Source: Osedax frankpressi (taxonomy: Eukaryota; Annelida; Polychaeta; Sabellida; Siboglinidae). From it: DNA of 64,000 bases. A model generated the notes under the pieces. It searched no databases. It was not told where the DNA came from and saw nothing but the letters and a program-made list of their open reading frames with translations. Position 1 is the first letter of the stretch. Each line of letters starts with the position of its first letter. A program made the position numbers and the translations under genes. The DNA lies in contig OZ038318.1 in assembly GCA_964035775.1 (NCBI GenBank), positions 12,594,801 through 12,658,800 on the forward strand, in the 5' to 3' direction. This document shows, in pieces, positions 13,001 through 27,400 of this stretch.

Positions 13001-16000
13001 TGTAACAAAGGCAGTAACTTGTAACAAAGGCAGTAACTTGAGGTTGTAACAAAGGCAGTAACTTGAGGTTGTAACAAATGCAGTAACTTAAGGTTGTAAC
13101 AAAGGCAGTAACTTGAGGTTGTAACAAAGGCAGTAACTTGAGGTTGTAACAAAGGCAGTAACTTGAGGTTGTAACAAAGGCAGTAACTTGAGGTTGTAAC
13201 AAAGGCAGTAACTTATAACAAAGGCAGTAACTTGAGGTTGTAACAAAGGCAGTAACTTGAGGTTGTAACAAAGGCAGTAACTTGAGGTTGTAACAAAGGC
13301 AGTAACTTGAGGTTGTAACAAAGGCAGTAACTTATAACAAAGGCAGTAACTTGAGGTTGTAACAAAGGCAGTAACTTGAGGTTGTAACAAAGGCAGTAAC
13401 TTGTAACAAAGGCAGTAACTTGAGGTTGTAACAAAGGCAGTAACTTGTAACAAAGGCAGTAACTTGAGGTTGTAACAAAGGCAGTAACTTGTAACAAAGG
13501 CAGTAACTTGAGGTTGTAACAAAGGCAGTAACTTGTAACAAAGGCAGTAACTTGAAGTTGTAACAAAGGCAGTAACTTGAGGTTGTAACAAAGGCAGTAA
13601 CTTGTAACAAAGGCAGTAACTTGAGGTTGTAACAAAGGCAGTAACTTGAGGTTGTAACAAAGGCAGTAACTTGAGGTTGTAACAAAGGCAGTAACTTGAG
13701 GTTGTAACAAAGGCAGTAACTTGAGGTTCTAACAAAGGCAGTAACTTGAGGTGGTAACAAAGGCAGTAACTTGAGGTTATAACAAAGGCAGTAACTTGTA
13801 ACAAAGGCAGTAACTTGAGGTTATAACAAAGGCAGTAACTTGAGGTTATAACAAAGGCAGTAACTTGAGGTTATAACAAAGGCAGTAACTTGAGGTTATA
13901 ACAAAGGCAGTAACTTGAGTTTGTAACAAAGGCAGTAACTTGAGGTTGTAACAAAGGCAGTAACTTGTAACAAAGGCAGTAACTTGAGGTTGTAACAAAG
14001 GCAGTAACTTGAGGTTATAACAAAGGCAGTAACTTGAGGTTGTAACAAAGGCAGTAACTTGAGGTTGTAACAAAGGCAGTAACTTGAGGTGGTAACAAAG
14101 GCAGTAACTTGAGGTTATAACAAAGGCAGTAACTTGAGGTTGTAACAAAGGCAGTAACTTAAGGTTGTAACAAAGGCAGTAACTTGTAACAAAGGCAGTA
14201 ACTTGAGGTTGTAACAAAGGCAGTAACTTGAGGTTGTAACAAAGGCAGTAACTTGTAACAAAGGCAGTAACTTGAGGTTGTAACAAAGGCAGTAACTTGT
14301 AACAAAGGCAGTAACTTGAGGTTGTAACAAAGGCAGTAACTTGAAGTTGTAACAAAGGCAGTAACTTGTAACAAAGGCAGTAACTTGAGGTTGTAACAAA
14401 GGCAGTAACTTGAGGTTGTAACAAAGGCAGTAACTTGTAACAAAGGCAGTAACTTGAGGTTGTAACAAAGGCAGTAACTTGAGGTTGTAACAAAGGCAGT
14501 AACTTGTAACAAAGGCAGTAACTTGAGGTTGTAACAAAGGCAGTAACTTGAGGTTGTAACAAAGGCAGTAACTTGAGGTTATAACAAAGGCAGTAACTTG
14601 AGGTTGTAACAAAGGCAGTAACTTGTAACAAAGGCAGTAACTAGAGGTTGTAACAAAGGCAGTAACTTGAGGTTGTAACAAAGGCAGTAACTTGAGGTTG
14701 TAACAAAGGCAGTAACTTGTAACAAAGGCAGTAACTTGAGGTTGTAACAAAGGCAGTAACTTGAGGTTGTAACAAAGGCAGTAACTTGTAACAAAGGCAG
14801 TAACTTGAGGTTGTAACAAAGGCAGTAACTTGTAACAAAGGCAGTAACTTGAGGTTGTAACAAAGGCAGTAACTTGAGGTTGTAACAAAGGCAGTAACTT
14901 GAGGTTATAACAAAGGCAGTAACTTGAGGTTGTAACAAAGGCAGTAACTTGTAACAAAGGCAGTAACTTGAAGTTGTAACAAAGGCAGTAACTTGAGGTT
15001 GTAACAAAGGCAGTAACTTGTAACAAAGGCAGTAACTTGAGGTTGTAACAAAGGCAGTAACTTGTAACAAAGGCAGTAACTTGAGGTTGTAACAAAGGCA
15101 GTAACTTGAGGTTGTAACAAAGGCAGTAACTTGAGGTTATAACAAAGGCAGTAACTTGAGGTTGTAACAAAGGCAGTAACTTGTAACAAAGGCAGTAACT
15201 TGTAACAAAGGCAGTAACTTGAGGTTGTAACAAAGGCAGTAACTTGTAACAAAGGCAGTAACTCGAGGTTGTAACAAAGGCAGTAACTTGAGGTTATAAC
15301 AAAGGCAGTAACTTGAGGTTGTAACAAAGGCAGTAACTTGTAACAAAGGCAGTAACTTGAGGTTGTAACAAAGGCAGTAACTTGTAACAAAGGCAGTAAC
15401 TTGAGGTTGTAACAAAGGCAGTAACTTGAAGTTGTAACAAAGGCAGTAACTTGAGGTTGTAACAAAGGCAGTAACTTGTAACAAAGGCAGTAACTTGAGG
15501 TTGTAACAAAGGCAGTAACTTGTAACAAAGGCAGTAACTTGAGGTTGTAACAAAGGCAGTAACTTGAGGTTGTAACAAAGGCAGTAACTTGAGGTTGTAA
15601 CAAAGGCAGTAACTTGTAACAAAGGCAGTAACTTGAGGTTGTAACAAAGGCAGTAACTTGAAGTTGTAACAAAGGCAGTAACTTGAGGTTGTAACAAAGG
15701 CAGTAACTTGAGGTTGTAACAAAGGCAGTAACTTGTAACAAAGGCAGTAACTTGAGGTTGTAACAAAGGCAGTAACTTGTAACAAAGGCAGTAACTTGAG
15801 GTTCTAACAAAGGCAGTAACTTGTAACAAAGGCAGTAACTTGTAACAAAGGCAGTAACTTGAGGTTGTAACAAAGGCAGTAACTTGTAACAAAGGTAGTA
15901 ACTTGAGGTTGTAACAAAGGCAGTAACTTGTAACAAAGGCAGTAACTTGAGGTTGTAACAAAGGCAGTAACTTGTAACAAAGGCAGTAACTTGAAGTTGT

Positions 16001-19000
16001 AACAAAGGCAGTAACTTGAGGTGGTAACAAAGGCAGTAACTTGAGGTTCTAACAAAGGCAGTAACTTGAGGTTGTAACAAAGGCAGTAACTTGTAACAAA
16101 GGCAGTAACTTGAGGTTCTAACAAAGGCAGTAACTTGAGGTTGTAACAAAGGCAGTAACTTGTAACAAAGGCAGTAACTTGAAGTTGTAACAAAGGCAGT
16201 AACTTGAGGTTGTAACAAAGGCAGTAACTTGAGTTTGTAACAAAGGCAGTAACTTGAGGTTATAACAAAGGCAGTAACTTGTAACAAAGGCAGTAACTTG
16301 AGGTTGTAACAAAGGCAGTAACTTGAGGTTGTAACAAAGGCAGTAACTTGAGGTTGTAACAAAGGCAGTAACTTGAGGTTGTAACAAAGGCAGTAACTTG
16401 AGGTGGTAACAAAGGCAGTAACTTGTAACAAAGGCAGTAACTTAAGGTTGTAACAAAGGCAGTAACTTGAGGTTGTAACAAAGGCAGTAACTTGAGGTTG
16501 TAACAAAGGCAGTAACTTGAGGTTGTAACAAAGGCAGTAACTTGAGGTGGTAACAAAGGCAGTAACTTGAGGTTATAACAAAGGCAGTAACTTGAGTTTG
16601 TAACAAAGGCAGTAACTTGTAACAAAGGCAGTAACTTGAGGTTGTAACAAAGGCAGTAACTTATAACAAAGGCAGTAACTTGAGGTTGTAACAAAGGCAG
16701 TAACTTGTAACAAAGGCAGTAACTTGAGGTTGTAACAAAGGCAGTAACTTGAGGTTGTAACAAAGGCAGTAACTTGTAACAAAGGCAGTAACTTGAGGTT
16801 GTAACAAAGGCAGTAACTTGAGGTTATAACAAAGGCAGTAACTTGTAACAAAGGCAGTAACTTGAGGTTGTAACAAAGGCAGTAACTTGAGGTTGTAACA
16901 AAGGCAGTAACTTGAGGTTGTAACAAAGGCAGTAACTTGTAACAAAGGTAGTAACTCGAGGTTGTAACAAAGGCAGTAACTTGTAACAAAGGCAGTAACT
17001 TGAGGTTGTAACAAAGGCAGTAACTTGTAACAAAGGCAGTAACTTGAGGTTGTAACAAAGGCAGTAACTTGAGGTTGTAACAAAGGCAGTAACTTGTAAC
17101 AAAGGCAGTAACTTGAGGTTGTAACAAAGGCAGTAACTTGAGGTTATAACAAAGGCAGTAACTTGTAACAAAGGTAGTAACTCGAGGTTGTAACAAAGGC
17201 AGTAACTTGAGGTTGTAACAAAGGCAGTAACTTGAGGTTGTAACAAAGGCAGTAACTTGTAACAAAGGCAGTAACTTGAGGTTGTAACAAAGGCAGTAAC
17301 TTGTAACAAAGGCAGTAACTTGAGGTTGTAACAAAGGCAGTAACTTGTAACAAAGGCAGTAACTTGAGGTTGTAACAAAGGCAGTAACTTGAGGTTGTAA
17401 CAAAGGCAGTAACTTGTAACAAAGGCAGTAACTTGAGGTTGTAACAAAGGCAGTAACTTGAGGTTGTAACAAAGGCAGTAACTTGTAACAAAGGCAGTAA
17501 CTTGAGGTTGTAACAAAGGCAGTAACTTGAGGTTGTAACAAAGGCAGTAACTTGAGGTTGTAACAAAGGCAGTAACTTGAGGTTGTAACAAAGGCAGTAA
17601 CTTGTAACAAAGGCAGTAACTTGAGGTTGTAACAAAGGCAGTAACTTAAGGTTGTAACAAAGGCAGTAACTTGTAACAAAGGCAGTAACTTGAGGTTGTA
17701 ACAAAGGCAGTAACTTGAGGTTGTAACAAAGGCAGTAACTTGTAACAAAGGCAGTAACTTGAGGTTGTAACAAAGGCAGTAACTTGAGGTTGTAACAAAG
17801 GCAGTAACTTGAGGTTGTAACAAAGGCAGTAACTTGAGGTTGTAACAAAGGCAGTAACTTGAGGTTGTAACAAAGGCAGTAACTTGAAGTTGTAACAAAG
17901 GCAATAACTTGTAACAAAGGCAGTAACTTGAGGTTGTAACAAAGGCAGTAACTTGAGGTTGTAACAAAGGCAGTAACTTGAGGTTGTAACAAAGGCAGTA
18001 ACTTGAGGTTGTAACAAAGGCAGTAACTTGAGGTTGTAACAAAGGCAGTAACTTGAGGTTGTAACAAAGGCAGTAACTTGAAGTTGTAACAAAGGCAATA
18101 ACTTGTAACAAAGGCAGTAACTTGAGGTTGTAACAAAGGCAGTAACTTGAGGTTGTAACAAAGGCAGTAACTTGTAACAAAGACAGTAACTTGAAGTTGT
18201 AACAAAGGCAGTAACTTGAGGTTGTAACAAAGGCAGTAACTTGAGGTTGTAACAAAGGCAGTAACTTGAGGTTGTAACAAAGGCAGTAACTTGAGGTTGT
18301 AACAAAGGCAGTAACTTGAGGTTGTAACAAAGGCAGTAACTTGAGGTTGTAACAAAGGCAGTAACTTGTAACAAAGGCAGTAACTTGTAACAAAGGCAGT
18401 AACTTGAGGTTGTAACAAAGGCAGTAACTTGTAACAAAGGCAGTAACTTGAGGTTGTAACAAAGGCAGTAACTTGAGGTTGTAACAAAGGCAGTAACTTG
18501 AGGTTGTAACAAAGGCAGTAACTTAAGGTTGTAACAAAGGCAGTAACTTGAGGTTGTAACAAAGGCAGTAACTTGTAACAAAGGCAGTAACTTGTAACAA
18601 AGGCAGTAACTTGTAACAAAGGCAGTAACTTGAGGTTATAACAAAGGCAGTAACTTGTAACAAAGGCAGTAACTTGAGGTTGTAACAAAGGCAATAACTT
18701 GTAACAAAGGCAGTAACTTGAGGTTGTAACAAAGGCAGTAACTTGTAACAAAGGCAGTAACTTGAGGTTGTAACAAAGGCAGTAACTTGTAACAAAGGCA
18801 GTAACTTGAGGTTGTAACAAAGGCAGTAACTTGTAACAAAGACAGTAACTTGAGGTTGTAACAAAGGCAGTAACTTGTAACAAAGGCAGTAACTTGAGGT
18901 TGTAACAAAGGCAGTAACTTGTAACAAAGGCAGTAACTTGAGGTTGTAACAAAGGCAGTAACTTGAGGTTGTAACAAAGGCAATAACTTGTAACAAAGGC

Positions 19001-19129
19001 AGTAACTTGAGGTTGTAACAAAGGCAGTAACTTGTAACAAAGGCAGTAACTTGAGGTTGTAACAAAGGCAGTAACTTGAGGTTGTAACAAAGGCAATAAC
19101 TTGTAACAAAGGCAGTAACTTGAGGTTGT

Positions 19130-19440
19130 AACAAAGGCAGTAACTTGTAACAGAGGCAGTAACTTGAGGTTGTAACAAAGGCAGTAACTTGTAACAGAGG
19201 CAGTAACTTGAGGTTGTAACAAAGGCAGTAACTTGTAACAGAGGCAGTAACTTGAAGTTGTAACAAAGGCAGTAACTTGTAACAGAGGCAGTAACTTGAG
19301 GTTGTAACAAAGGCAGTAACTTGTAACAGAGGCAGTAACTTGAGGTTGTAACAAAGGCAGTAACTTGTAACAGAGGCAGTAACTTGAGGTTGTAACAAAG
19401 GCAGTAACTTGTAACAGAGGCAGTAACTTGAGGTTGTAAC
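19130..19440. repeat. 44-bp dimer run marked by CAGAGG
   Basis: Seven CAGAGG variants occur at 19,151, 19,195, 19,239, 19,283, 19,327, 19,371 and 19,415, exactly 44 bp apart. Each sits in a 19-bp unit followed by a 25-bp unit, so this stretch is a tandem array of 19+25 dimers. Two more copies, again 44 bp apart, lie at 19,572 and 19,616. It looks like a recent local expansion of a dimer. Confidence 0.85.
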
Positions 19441-21039
19441 AAAGGCAATAACTTGTAACAAAGGCAGTAACTTGAGGTTGTAACAAAGGCAGTAACTTGA
19501 GGTTGTAACAAAGGCAATAACTTGTAACAAAGGCAGTAACTTGAGGTTGTAACAAAGGCAGTAACTTGTAACAGAGGCAGTAACTTGAGGTTGTAACAAA
19601 GGCAGTAACTTGTAACAGAGGCAGTAACTTGAAGTTGTAACAAAGGCAGTAACTTGAGGTTGTAACAAAGGCAATAACTTGTAACAAAGGCAGTAACTTG
19701 AGGTTGTAACAAAGGCAGTAACTTGAGGTTGTAACAAAGGCAGTAACTTGTAACAAAGGCAGTAACTTGAGGTTGTAACAAAGGCAGTAACTTGTAACAA
19801 AGGCAGTAACTTGAGGTTGTAACAAAGGCAGTAACTTGTAACAAAGGCAGTAACTTGAGGTTGTAACAAAGGCAGTAACTTGAGGTTGTAACAAAGGCAG
19901 TAACTTGTAACAAAGGCAGTAACTTGAGGTTGTAACAAAGGCAGTAACTTGTAACAAAGGCAGTAACTTGAGGTTGTAACAAAGGCAGTAACTTGTAACA
20001 AAGGCAGTAACTTGAGGTTGTAACAAAGGCAGTAACTTGTAACAAAGGCAGTAACTTGAGGTTGTAACAAAGGCAGTAACTTGTAACAAAGGCAGTAACT
20101 TGAGGTTGTAACAAAGGCAGTAACTTGTAACAAAGGCAGTAACTTGAGGTTGTAACAAAGGCAGTAACTTGTAACAAAGGCAGTAACTTGAGGTTGTAAC
20201 AAAGGCAGTAACTTGTAACAAAGGCAGTAACTTGAGGTTGTAACAAAGGCAGTAACTTGAGGTTGTAACAAAGGCAATAACTTGTAACAAAGGCAGTAAC
20301 TTGAGGTTGTAACAAAGGCAGTAACTTGAGGTTGTAACAAAGGCAATAACTTGTAACAAAGGCAGTAACTTGAGGTTGTAACAAAGGCAGTAACTTGTAA
20401 CAAAGGCAGTAACTTGAGGTTGTAACAAAGGCAGTAACTTGAGGTTGTAACAAAGGCAGTAACTTGTAACAAAGGCAGTAACTTGAGGTTGTAACAAAGG
20501 CAGTAACTTGAAGTTGTAACAAAGGCAGTAACTTGAGGTTGTAACAAAGGCAGTAACTTGAGGTTGTAACAAAGGCAGTAACTTGTAACAAAGGCAGTAA
20601 CTTGAGGTTGTAACAAAGGCAGTAACTTGTAACAAAGGCAGTAACTTGAGGTTGTAACAAAGGCAGTAACTTGTAACAAAGGCAGTAACTTGAGGTTGTA
20701 ACAAAGGCAGTAACTTGAGGTTGTAACAAAGGCAGTAACTTGAAGTTGTAACAAAGGCAGTAACTTGAGGTTGTAACAAAGGCAGTAACTTGAGGTTGTA
20801 ACAAAGGCAGTAACTTGAGGTTATAACAAAGGCAGTAACTTGTAACAAAGGCAGTAACTTGAGGTTGTAACAAAGGCAGTAACTTGTAACAAAGGCAGTA
20901 ACTTGAGGTTGTAACAAAGGCAGTAACTTGAGGTTGTAACAAAGGCAGTAACTTGTAACAAAGGCAGTAACTTGTAACAAAGGCAGTAACTTGAGGTTGT
21001 AACAAAGGCAGTAACTTGTAACAAAGGCAGTAACTTGAG

Positions 21040-24000
21040 TTTGTAACAAAGGCAGTAACTTGAGGTTGTAACAAAGGCATTAACTTGTAACAAAGGCAGT
21101 AACTTGTAACAAAGGCAGTAACTTAAGGTTGTAACAAAGGCAGTAACTTGAGGTTGTAACAAAGGCAGTAACTTGTAACAAAGGCAGTAACTTGTAACAA
21201 AGGCAGTAACTTAAGGTTGTAACAAAGGCAGTAACTTGAGGTTGTAACAAAGGCAGTAACTTGAGGTTGTAACAAAGGCAGTAACTTGAGGTTGTAACAA
21301 AGGCAGTAACTTGTAACAAAGGCAGTAACTTGAGGTTGTAACAAAGGCAGTAACTTAAGGTTGTAACAAAGGCAGTAACTTAAGGTTGTAACAAAGGCAG
21401 TAACTTGTAACAAAGGCAGTAACTTGAGTTTGTAACAAAGGCAGTAACTTGAGGTTGTAACAAAGGCATTAACTTGTAACAAAGGCAGTAACTTGTAACA
21501 AAGGCAGTAACTTAAGGTTGTAACAAAGGCAGTAACTTGAGGTTGTAACAAAGGCAGTAACTTGTAACAAAGGCAGTAACTTGTAACAAAGGCAGTAACT
21601 TAAGGTTGTAACAAAGGCAGTAACTTGAGGTTGTAACAAAGGCAGTAACTTGAGGTTGTAACAAAGGCAGTAACTTGAGGTTGTAACAAAGGCAGTAACT
21701 TGTAACAAAGGCAGTAACTTGAGGTTGTAACAAAGGCAGTAACTTGAGGTTGTAACAAAGGCAGTAACTTGTAACAAAGGCAGTAACTTGAGGTTGTAAC
21801 AAAGGCAGTAACTTGTAACAATGGCAGTAACTTGAGGTTGTAACAAAGGCAGTAACTTGTAACAAAGGCAGTAACTTGAGGTTGTAACAAAGGCAGTAAC
21901 TTGTAACAAAGGCAGTAACTTGAGGTTGTAACAAAGGCAGTAACTTGTAACAATGGCAGTAACTTGAGGTTGTAACAAAGGCAGTAACTTGTAACAAAGG
22001 CAGTAACTTGAGGTTGTAACAAAGGCAGTAACTTGTAACAATGGTAGTAACTTGAGGTTGTAACAAAGGCAGTAACTTGTAACAAAGGCAGTAACTTGAG
22101 GTTGTAACAAAGGCAGTAACTTGAGGTTGTAACAAAGGCAATAACTTGTAACAAAGGCAGTAACTTGTAACAAAGGCAGTAACTTGAGGTTGTAACAAAG
22201 GCAGTAACTTGAGGTTGTAACAAAGGCAGTAACTTGAGGTTGTAACAAAGGCAGTAACTTGAGGTTGTAACAAAGGCAGTAACTTGTAACAAAGGCAGTA
22301 ACTTGAGGTTGTAACAAAGGCAGTAACTTGAGGTTGTAACAAAGGCAGTAACTTGATGTTGTAACAAAGGCAGTAACTTGTAACAAAGGCAGTAACTTGA
22401 GGTTGTAACAAAGGCAGTAACTTGAGGTTGTAACAAAGGCAGTAACTTGAGGTTGTAACAAAGGCAGTAACTTGATGTTGTAACAAAGGCAGTAACTTGT
22501 AACAAAGGCAGTAACTTGAGGTTGTAACAAAGGCAGTAACTTGTAACAAAGGCAGTAACTTGAGGTTGTAACAAAGGCAGTAACTTGTAACAAAGACAGT
22601 AACTTGAGGTTGTAACAAAGGCAGTAACTTGTAACAAAGGCAGTAACTTGAGGTTGTAACAAAGGCAGTAACTTGAGGTTGTAACAAAGGCAGTAACTTG
22701 TAACAGAGGCAGTAACTTGAAGTTGTAACAAAGGCAGTAACTTGAGGTTGTAACAAAGGCAATAACTTGTAACAAAGGCAGTAACTTGAGGTTGTAACAA
22801 AGGCAGTAACTTGTAACAAAGGCAGTAACTTGAGGTTGTAACAAAGGCAGTAACTTGTAACAAAGGCAGTAACTTGAGGTTGTAACAAAGGCAGTAACTT
22901 GTAACAAAGGCAGTAACTTGAGGTTGTAACAAAGGCAGTAACTTGTAACAAAGGCAGTAACTTGAGGTTGTAACAAAGGCAGTAACTTGTAACAAAGACA
23001 GTAACTTGAAGTTGTAACAAAGGCAGTAACTTGTAACAAAGGCAGTAACTTGAGGTTGTAACAAAGGCAGTAACTTGTAACAGAGGCAGTAACTTGAGGT
23101 TGTAACAAAGGCAGTAACTTGTAACAGAGGCAGTAACTTGAAGTTGTAACAAAGGCAGTAACTTGAGGTTGTAACAAAGGCAATAACTTGTAACAAAGGC
23201 AGTAACTTGAGGTTGTAACAAAGGCAGTAACTTGTAACAAAGGCAGTAACTTGAGGTTGTAACAAAGGCAGTAACTTGTAACAAAGGCAGTAACTTGAGG
23301 TTGTAACAAAGGCAGTAACTTGTAACAAAGGCAGTAACTTGAGGTTGTAACAAAGGCAGTAACTTGTAACAAAGGCAGTAACTTGAGGTTGTAACAAAGG
23401 CAGTAACTTGTAACAAAGGCAGTAACTTGAGGTTGTAACAAAGGCAGTAACTTGAGGTTGTAACAAAGGCAATAACTTGTAACAAAGGCAGTAACTTGAG
23501 GTTGTAACAAAGGCAGTAACTTGAGGTTGTAACAAAGACAGTAACTTGTAATAAAGGCAGTAACTTGAGGTTGTAACAAAGGCAGTAACTTGTAACAAAG
23601 GCAGTAACTTGAGGTTGTAACAAAGGCAGTAACTTGAGGTTGTAACAAAGGCAGTAACTTGTAACAAAGGCAGTAACTTGAGGTTGTAACAAAGGCAGTA
23701 ACTTGTAACAAAGGCAGTAACTTGAGTTTGTAACAAAGGCAGTAACTTGAGGTTGTAACAAAGGCAGTAACTTGTAACAAAGGCAGTAACTTGTAACAAA
23801 GGCAGTAACTTGAGGTTGTAACAAAGGCAGTAACTTGTAACAAAGGCAGTAACTTGAGGTTGTAACAAAGGCAGTAACTTGAGGTTGTAACAAAGGCAGT
23901 AACTTGAAGTTGTAACAAAGGCAGTAACTTGAAGTTGTAACAAAGGCAGTAACTTGAGGTTGTAACAAAGGCAGTAACTTGAGGTTGTAACAAAGGCAGT

Positions 24001-24400
24001 AACTTAAGGTTGTAACAAAGGCAGTAACTTGAGGTTGTAACAAAGGCAGTAACTTGTAACAAAGGCAGTAACTTGAGGTTGTAACAAAGGCAGTAACTTG
24101 AGGTTGTAACAAAGGCAGTAACTTGAGGTTATAACAAAGGCAGTAACTTGTAACAAAGGCAGTAACTTGAGGTTGTAACAAAGGCAGTAACTTGTAACAA
24201 AGGCAGTAACTTGAGGTTGTAACAAAGGCAGTAACTTGAGGTTGTAACAAAGGCAGTAACTTGTAACAAAGGCAGTAACTTGAGGTTGTAACAAAGGCAG
24301 TAACTTGTAACAAAGGCAGTAACTTGAGTTTGTAACAAAGGCAGTAACTTGAGGTTGTAACAAAGGCATTAACTTGTAACAAAGGCAGTAACTTGTAACA
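21040..24400. repeat. Satellite blocks marked by GAGTTTG then GGCATTAAC
   Basis: The landmark GAGTTTG, one consensus unit, then GGCATTAAC recurs with GGCATTAAC at 21,078, 21,467 and 24,367. The offsets are 389 and 2,900 bp, both whole numbers of 19- and 25-bp units. A different pair with the same base change but other flanks is at 6,957 and 9,712, so the change may have arisen twice or spread with loss of context. Confidence 0.75.
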
Positions 24401-27400
24401 AAGGCAGTAACTTAAGGTTGTAACAAAGGCAGTAACTTGAGGTTGTAACAAAGGCAGTAACTTGTAACAAAGGCAGTAACTTGTAACAAAGGCAGTAACT
24501 TAAGGTTGTAACAAAGGCAGTAACTTGAGGTTGTAACAAAGGCAGTAACTTGAGGTTGTAACAAAGGCAGTAACTTGAGGTTGTAACAAAGGCAGTAACT
24601 TGTAACAAAGGCAGTAACTTGAGGTTGTAACAAAGGCAGTAACTTAAGGTTGTAACAAAGGCAGTAACTTAAGGTTGTAACAAAGGCAGTAACTTGTAAC
24701 AAAGGCAGTAACTTGAGGTTGTAACAAAGGCAGTAACTTGAGGTTGTAACAAAGGCAGTAACTTGAGGTTGTAACAAAGGCAATAACTTGAGGTTGTAAC
24801 AAAGGCAATAACTTGTAACAAAGGCAGTAACTTGAGGTTGTAACAAAGGCAGTAACTTGAGGTTGTAACAAAGGCAGTAACTTGTAACAAAGGCAGTAAC
24901 TTGAGGTTGTAACAAAGGCAGTAACTTGTAACAATGGCAGTAACTTGAGGTTGTAACAAAGGCAGTAACTTGTAACAAAGGCAGTAACTTGAGGTTGTAA
25001 CAAAGGCAGTAACTTGTAACAAAGGCAGTAACTTGAGGTTGTAACAAAGGCAGTAACTTGTAACAATGGCAGTAACTTGAGGTTGTAACAAAGGCAGTAA
25101 CTTGTAACAAAGGCAGTAACTTGAGGTTGTAACAAAGGCAGTAACTTGAGGTTGTAACAAAGGCAGTAACTTGTAACAAAGGCAGTAACTTGAGGTTGTA
25201 ACAAAGGCAGTAACTTGTAACAAAGGCAGTAACTTGAGGTTGTAACAAAGGCAGTAACTTGAGGTTGTAACAAAGGCAGTAACTTGAGGTTGTAACAAAG
25301 GCAATAACTTGTAACAAAGGCAGTAACTTGAGGTTGTAACAAAGGCAGTAACTTGAGGTTGTAACAAAGGCAGTAACTTGATGTTGTAACAAAGGCAGTA
25401 ACTTGTAACAAAGGCAGTAACTTGAGGTTGTAACAAAGGCAGTAACTTGAGGTTGTAACAAAGGCAGTAACTTGAGGTTGTAACAAAGGCAGTAACTTGT
25501 AACAAAGGCAGTAACTTGAGGTTGTAACAAAGGCAGTAACTTGAGGTTGTAACAAAGGCAGTAACTTGTAACAAAGGCAGTAACTTGAGGTTGTAACAAA
25601 GGCAGTAACTTGTAACAATGGCAGTAACTTGAGGTTGTAACAAAGGCAGTAACTTGTAACAAAGGCAGTAACTTGAGGTTGTAACAAAGGCAGTAACTTG
25701 TAACAAAGGCAGTAACTTGAGGTTGTAACAAAGGCAGTAACTTGTAACAATGGCAGTAACTTGAGGTTGTAACAAAGGCAGTAACTTGTAACAAAGGCAG
25801 TAACTTGAGGTTGTAACAAAGGCAGTAACTTGAGGTTGTAACAAAGGCAGTAACTTGTAACAAAGGCAGTAACTTGAGGTTGTAACAAAGGCAGTAACTT
25901 GAGGTTGTAACAAAGGCAATAACTTGTAACAAAGGCAGTAACTTGAGGTTGTAACAAAGGCAGTAACTTGAGGTTGTAACAAAGGCAGTAACTTGATGTT
26001 GTAACAAAGGCAGTAACTTGTAACAAAGGCAGTAACTTGAGGTTGTAACAAAGGCAGTAACTTGAGGTTGTAACAAAGGCAGTAACTTGAGGTTGTAACA
26101 AAGGCAGTAACTTGTAACAAAGGCAGTAACTTGAGGTTGTAACAAAGGCAGTAACTTGTAACAAAGGCAGTAACTTGAGGTTGTAACAAAGGCAGTAACT
26201 TGTAACAAAGGCAGTAACTTGAGGTTGTAACAAAGGCAGTAACTTGAGGTTGTAACAAAGGCAGTAACTTGAGGTTGTAACAAAGGCAGTAACTTGAAGT
26301 TGTAACAAAGGCAGTAACTTGTAACAAAGGCAGTAACTTGAGGTTGTAACAAAGGCAGTAACTTGAGGTTGTAACAAAGGCAGTAACTTGTAACAAAGGC
26401 AGTAACTTGAGGTTGTAACAAAGGCAGTAACTTGTAACAAAGGCAGTAACTTGAGGTTGTAACAAAGGCAGTAACTTGAAGTTGTAACAAAGGCAGTAAC
26501 TTGTAACAAAGGCAGTAACTTGAGGTTGTAACAAAGGCAGTAACTTGAGGTTGTAACAAATGCAGTAACTTAAGGTTGTAACAAAGGCAGTAACTTGAGG
26601 TTGTAACAAAGGCAGTAACTTGAGGTTGTAACAAATGCAGTAACTTAAGGTTGTAACAAAGGCAGTAACTTGTAACAAAGGCAGTAACTTGTAACAAAGG
26701 CAGTAACTTGAGGTTGTAACAAATGCAGTAACTTAAGGTTGTAACAAAGGCAGTAACTTGAGGTTGTAACAAAGGCAGTAACTTGAGGTTGTAACAAAGG
26801 CAGTAACTTGAGGTTGTAACAAAGGCAGTAACTTGTAACAAAGGCAGTAACTTGAGGTTGTAACAAAGGCAGTAACTTGAGGTTGTAACAAATGCAGTAA
26901 CTTAAGGTTGTAACAAAGGCAGTAACTTGTAACAAAGGCAGTAACTTGAGGTTGTAACAAAGGCAGTAACTTGAGGTTGTAACAAAGGCAGTAACTTGTA
27001 ACAAAGGTAGTAACTTGAGGTTGTAACAAAGGCAGTAACTTGAGGTTGTAACAAATGCAGTAACTTAAGGTTGTAACAAAGGCAGTAACTTGTAACAAAG
27101 GCAGTAACTTGTAACAAAGGCAGTAACTTGAGGTTGTAACAAAGGCAGTAACTTGAGGTTGTAACAAAGGCAGTAACTTGAGGTTGTAACAAAGGCAGTA
27201 ACTTGTAACAAAGGCAGTAACTTGAGGTTGTAACAAAGGCAGTAACTTGAGGTTGTAACAAAGGCAGTAACTTGTAACAAAGGCAGTAACTTGAGGTTGT
27301 AACAAAGGCAGTAACTTGTAACAAAGGCAGTAACTTGAGGTTGTAACAAAGGCAGTAACTTGAGGTTGTAACAAATGCAGTAACTTAAGGTTGTAACAAA

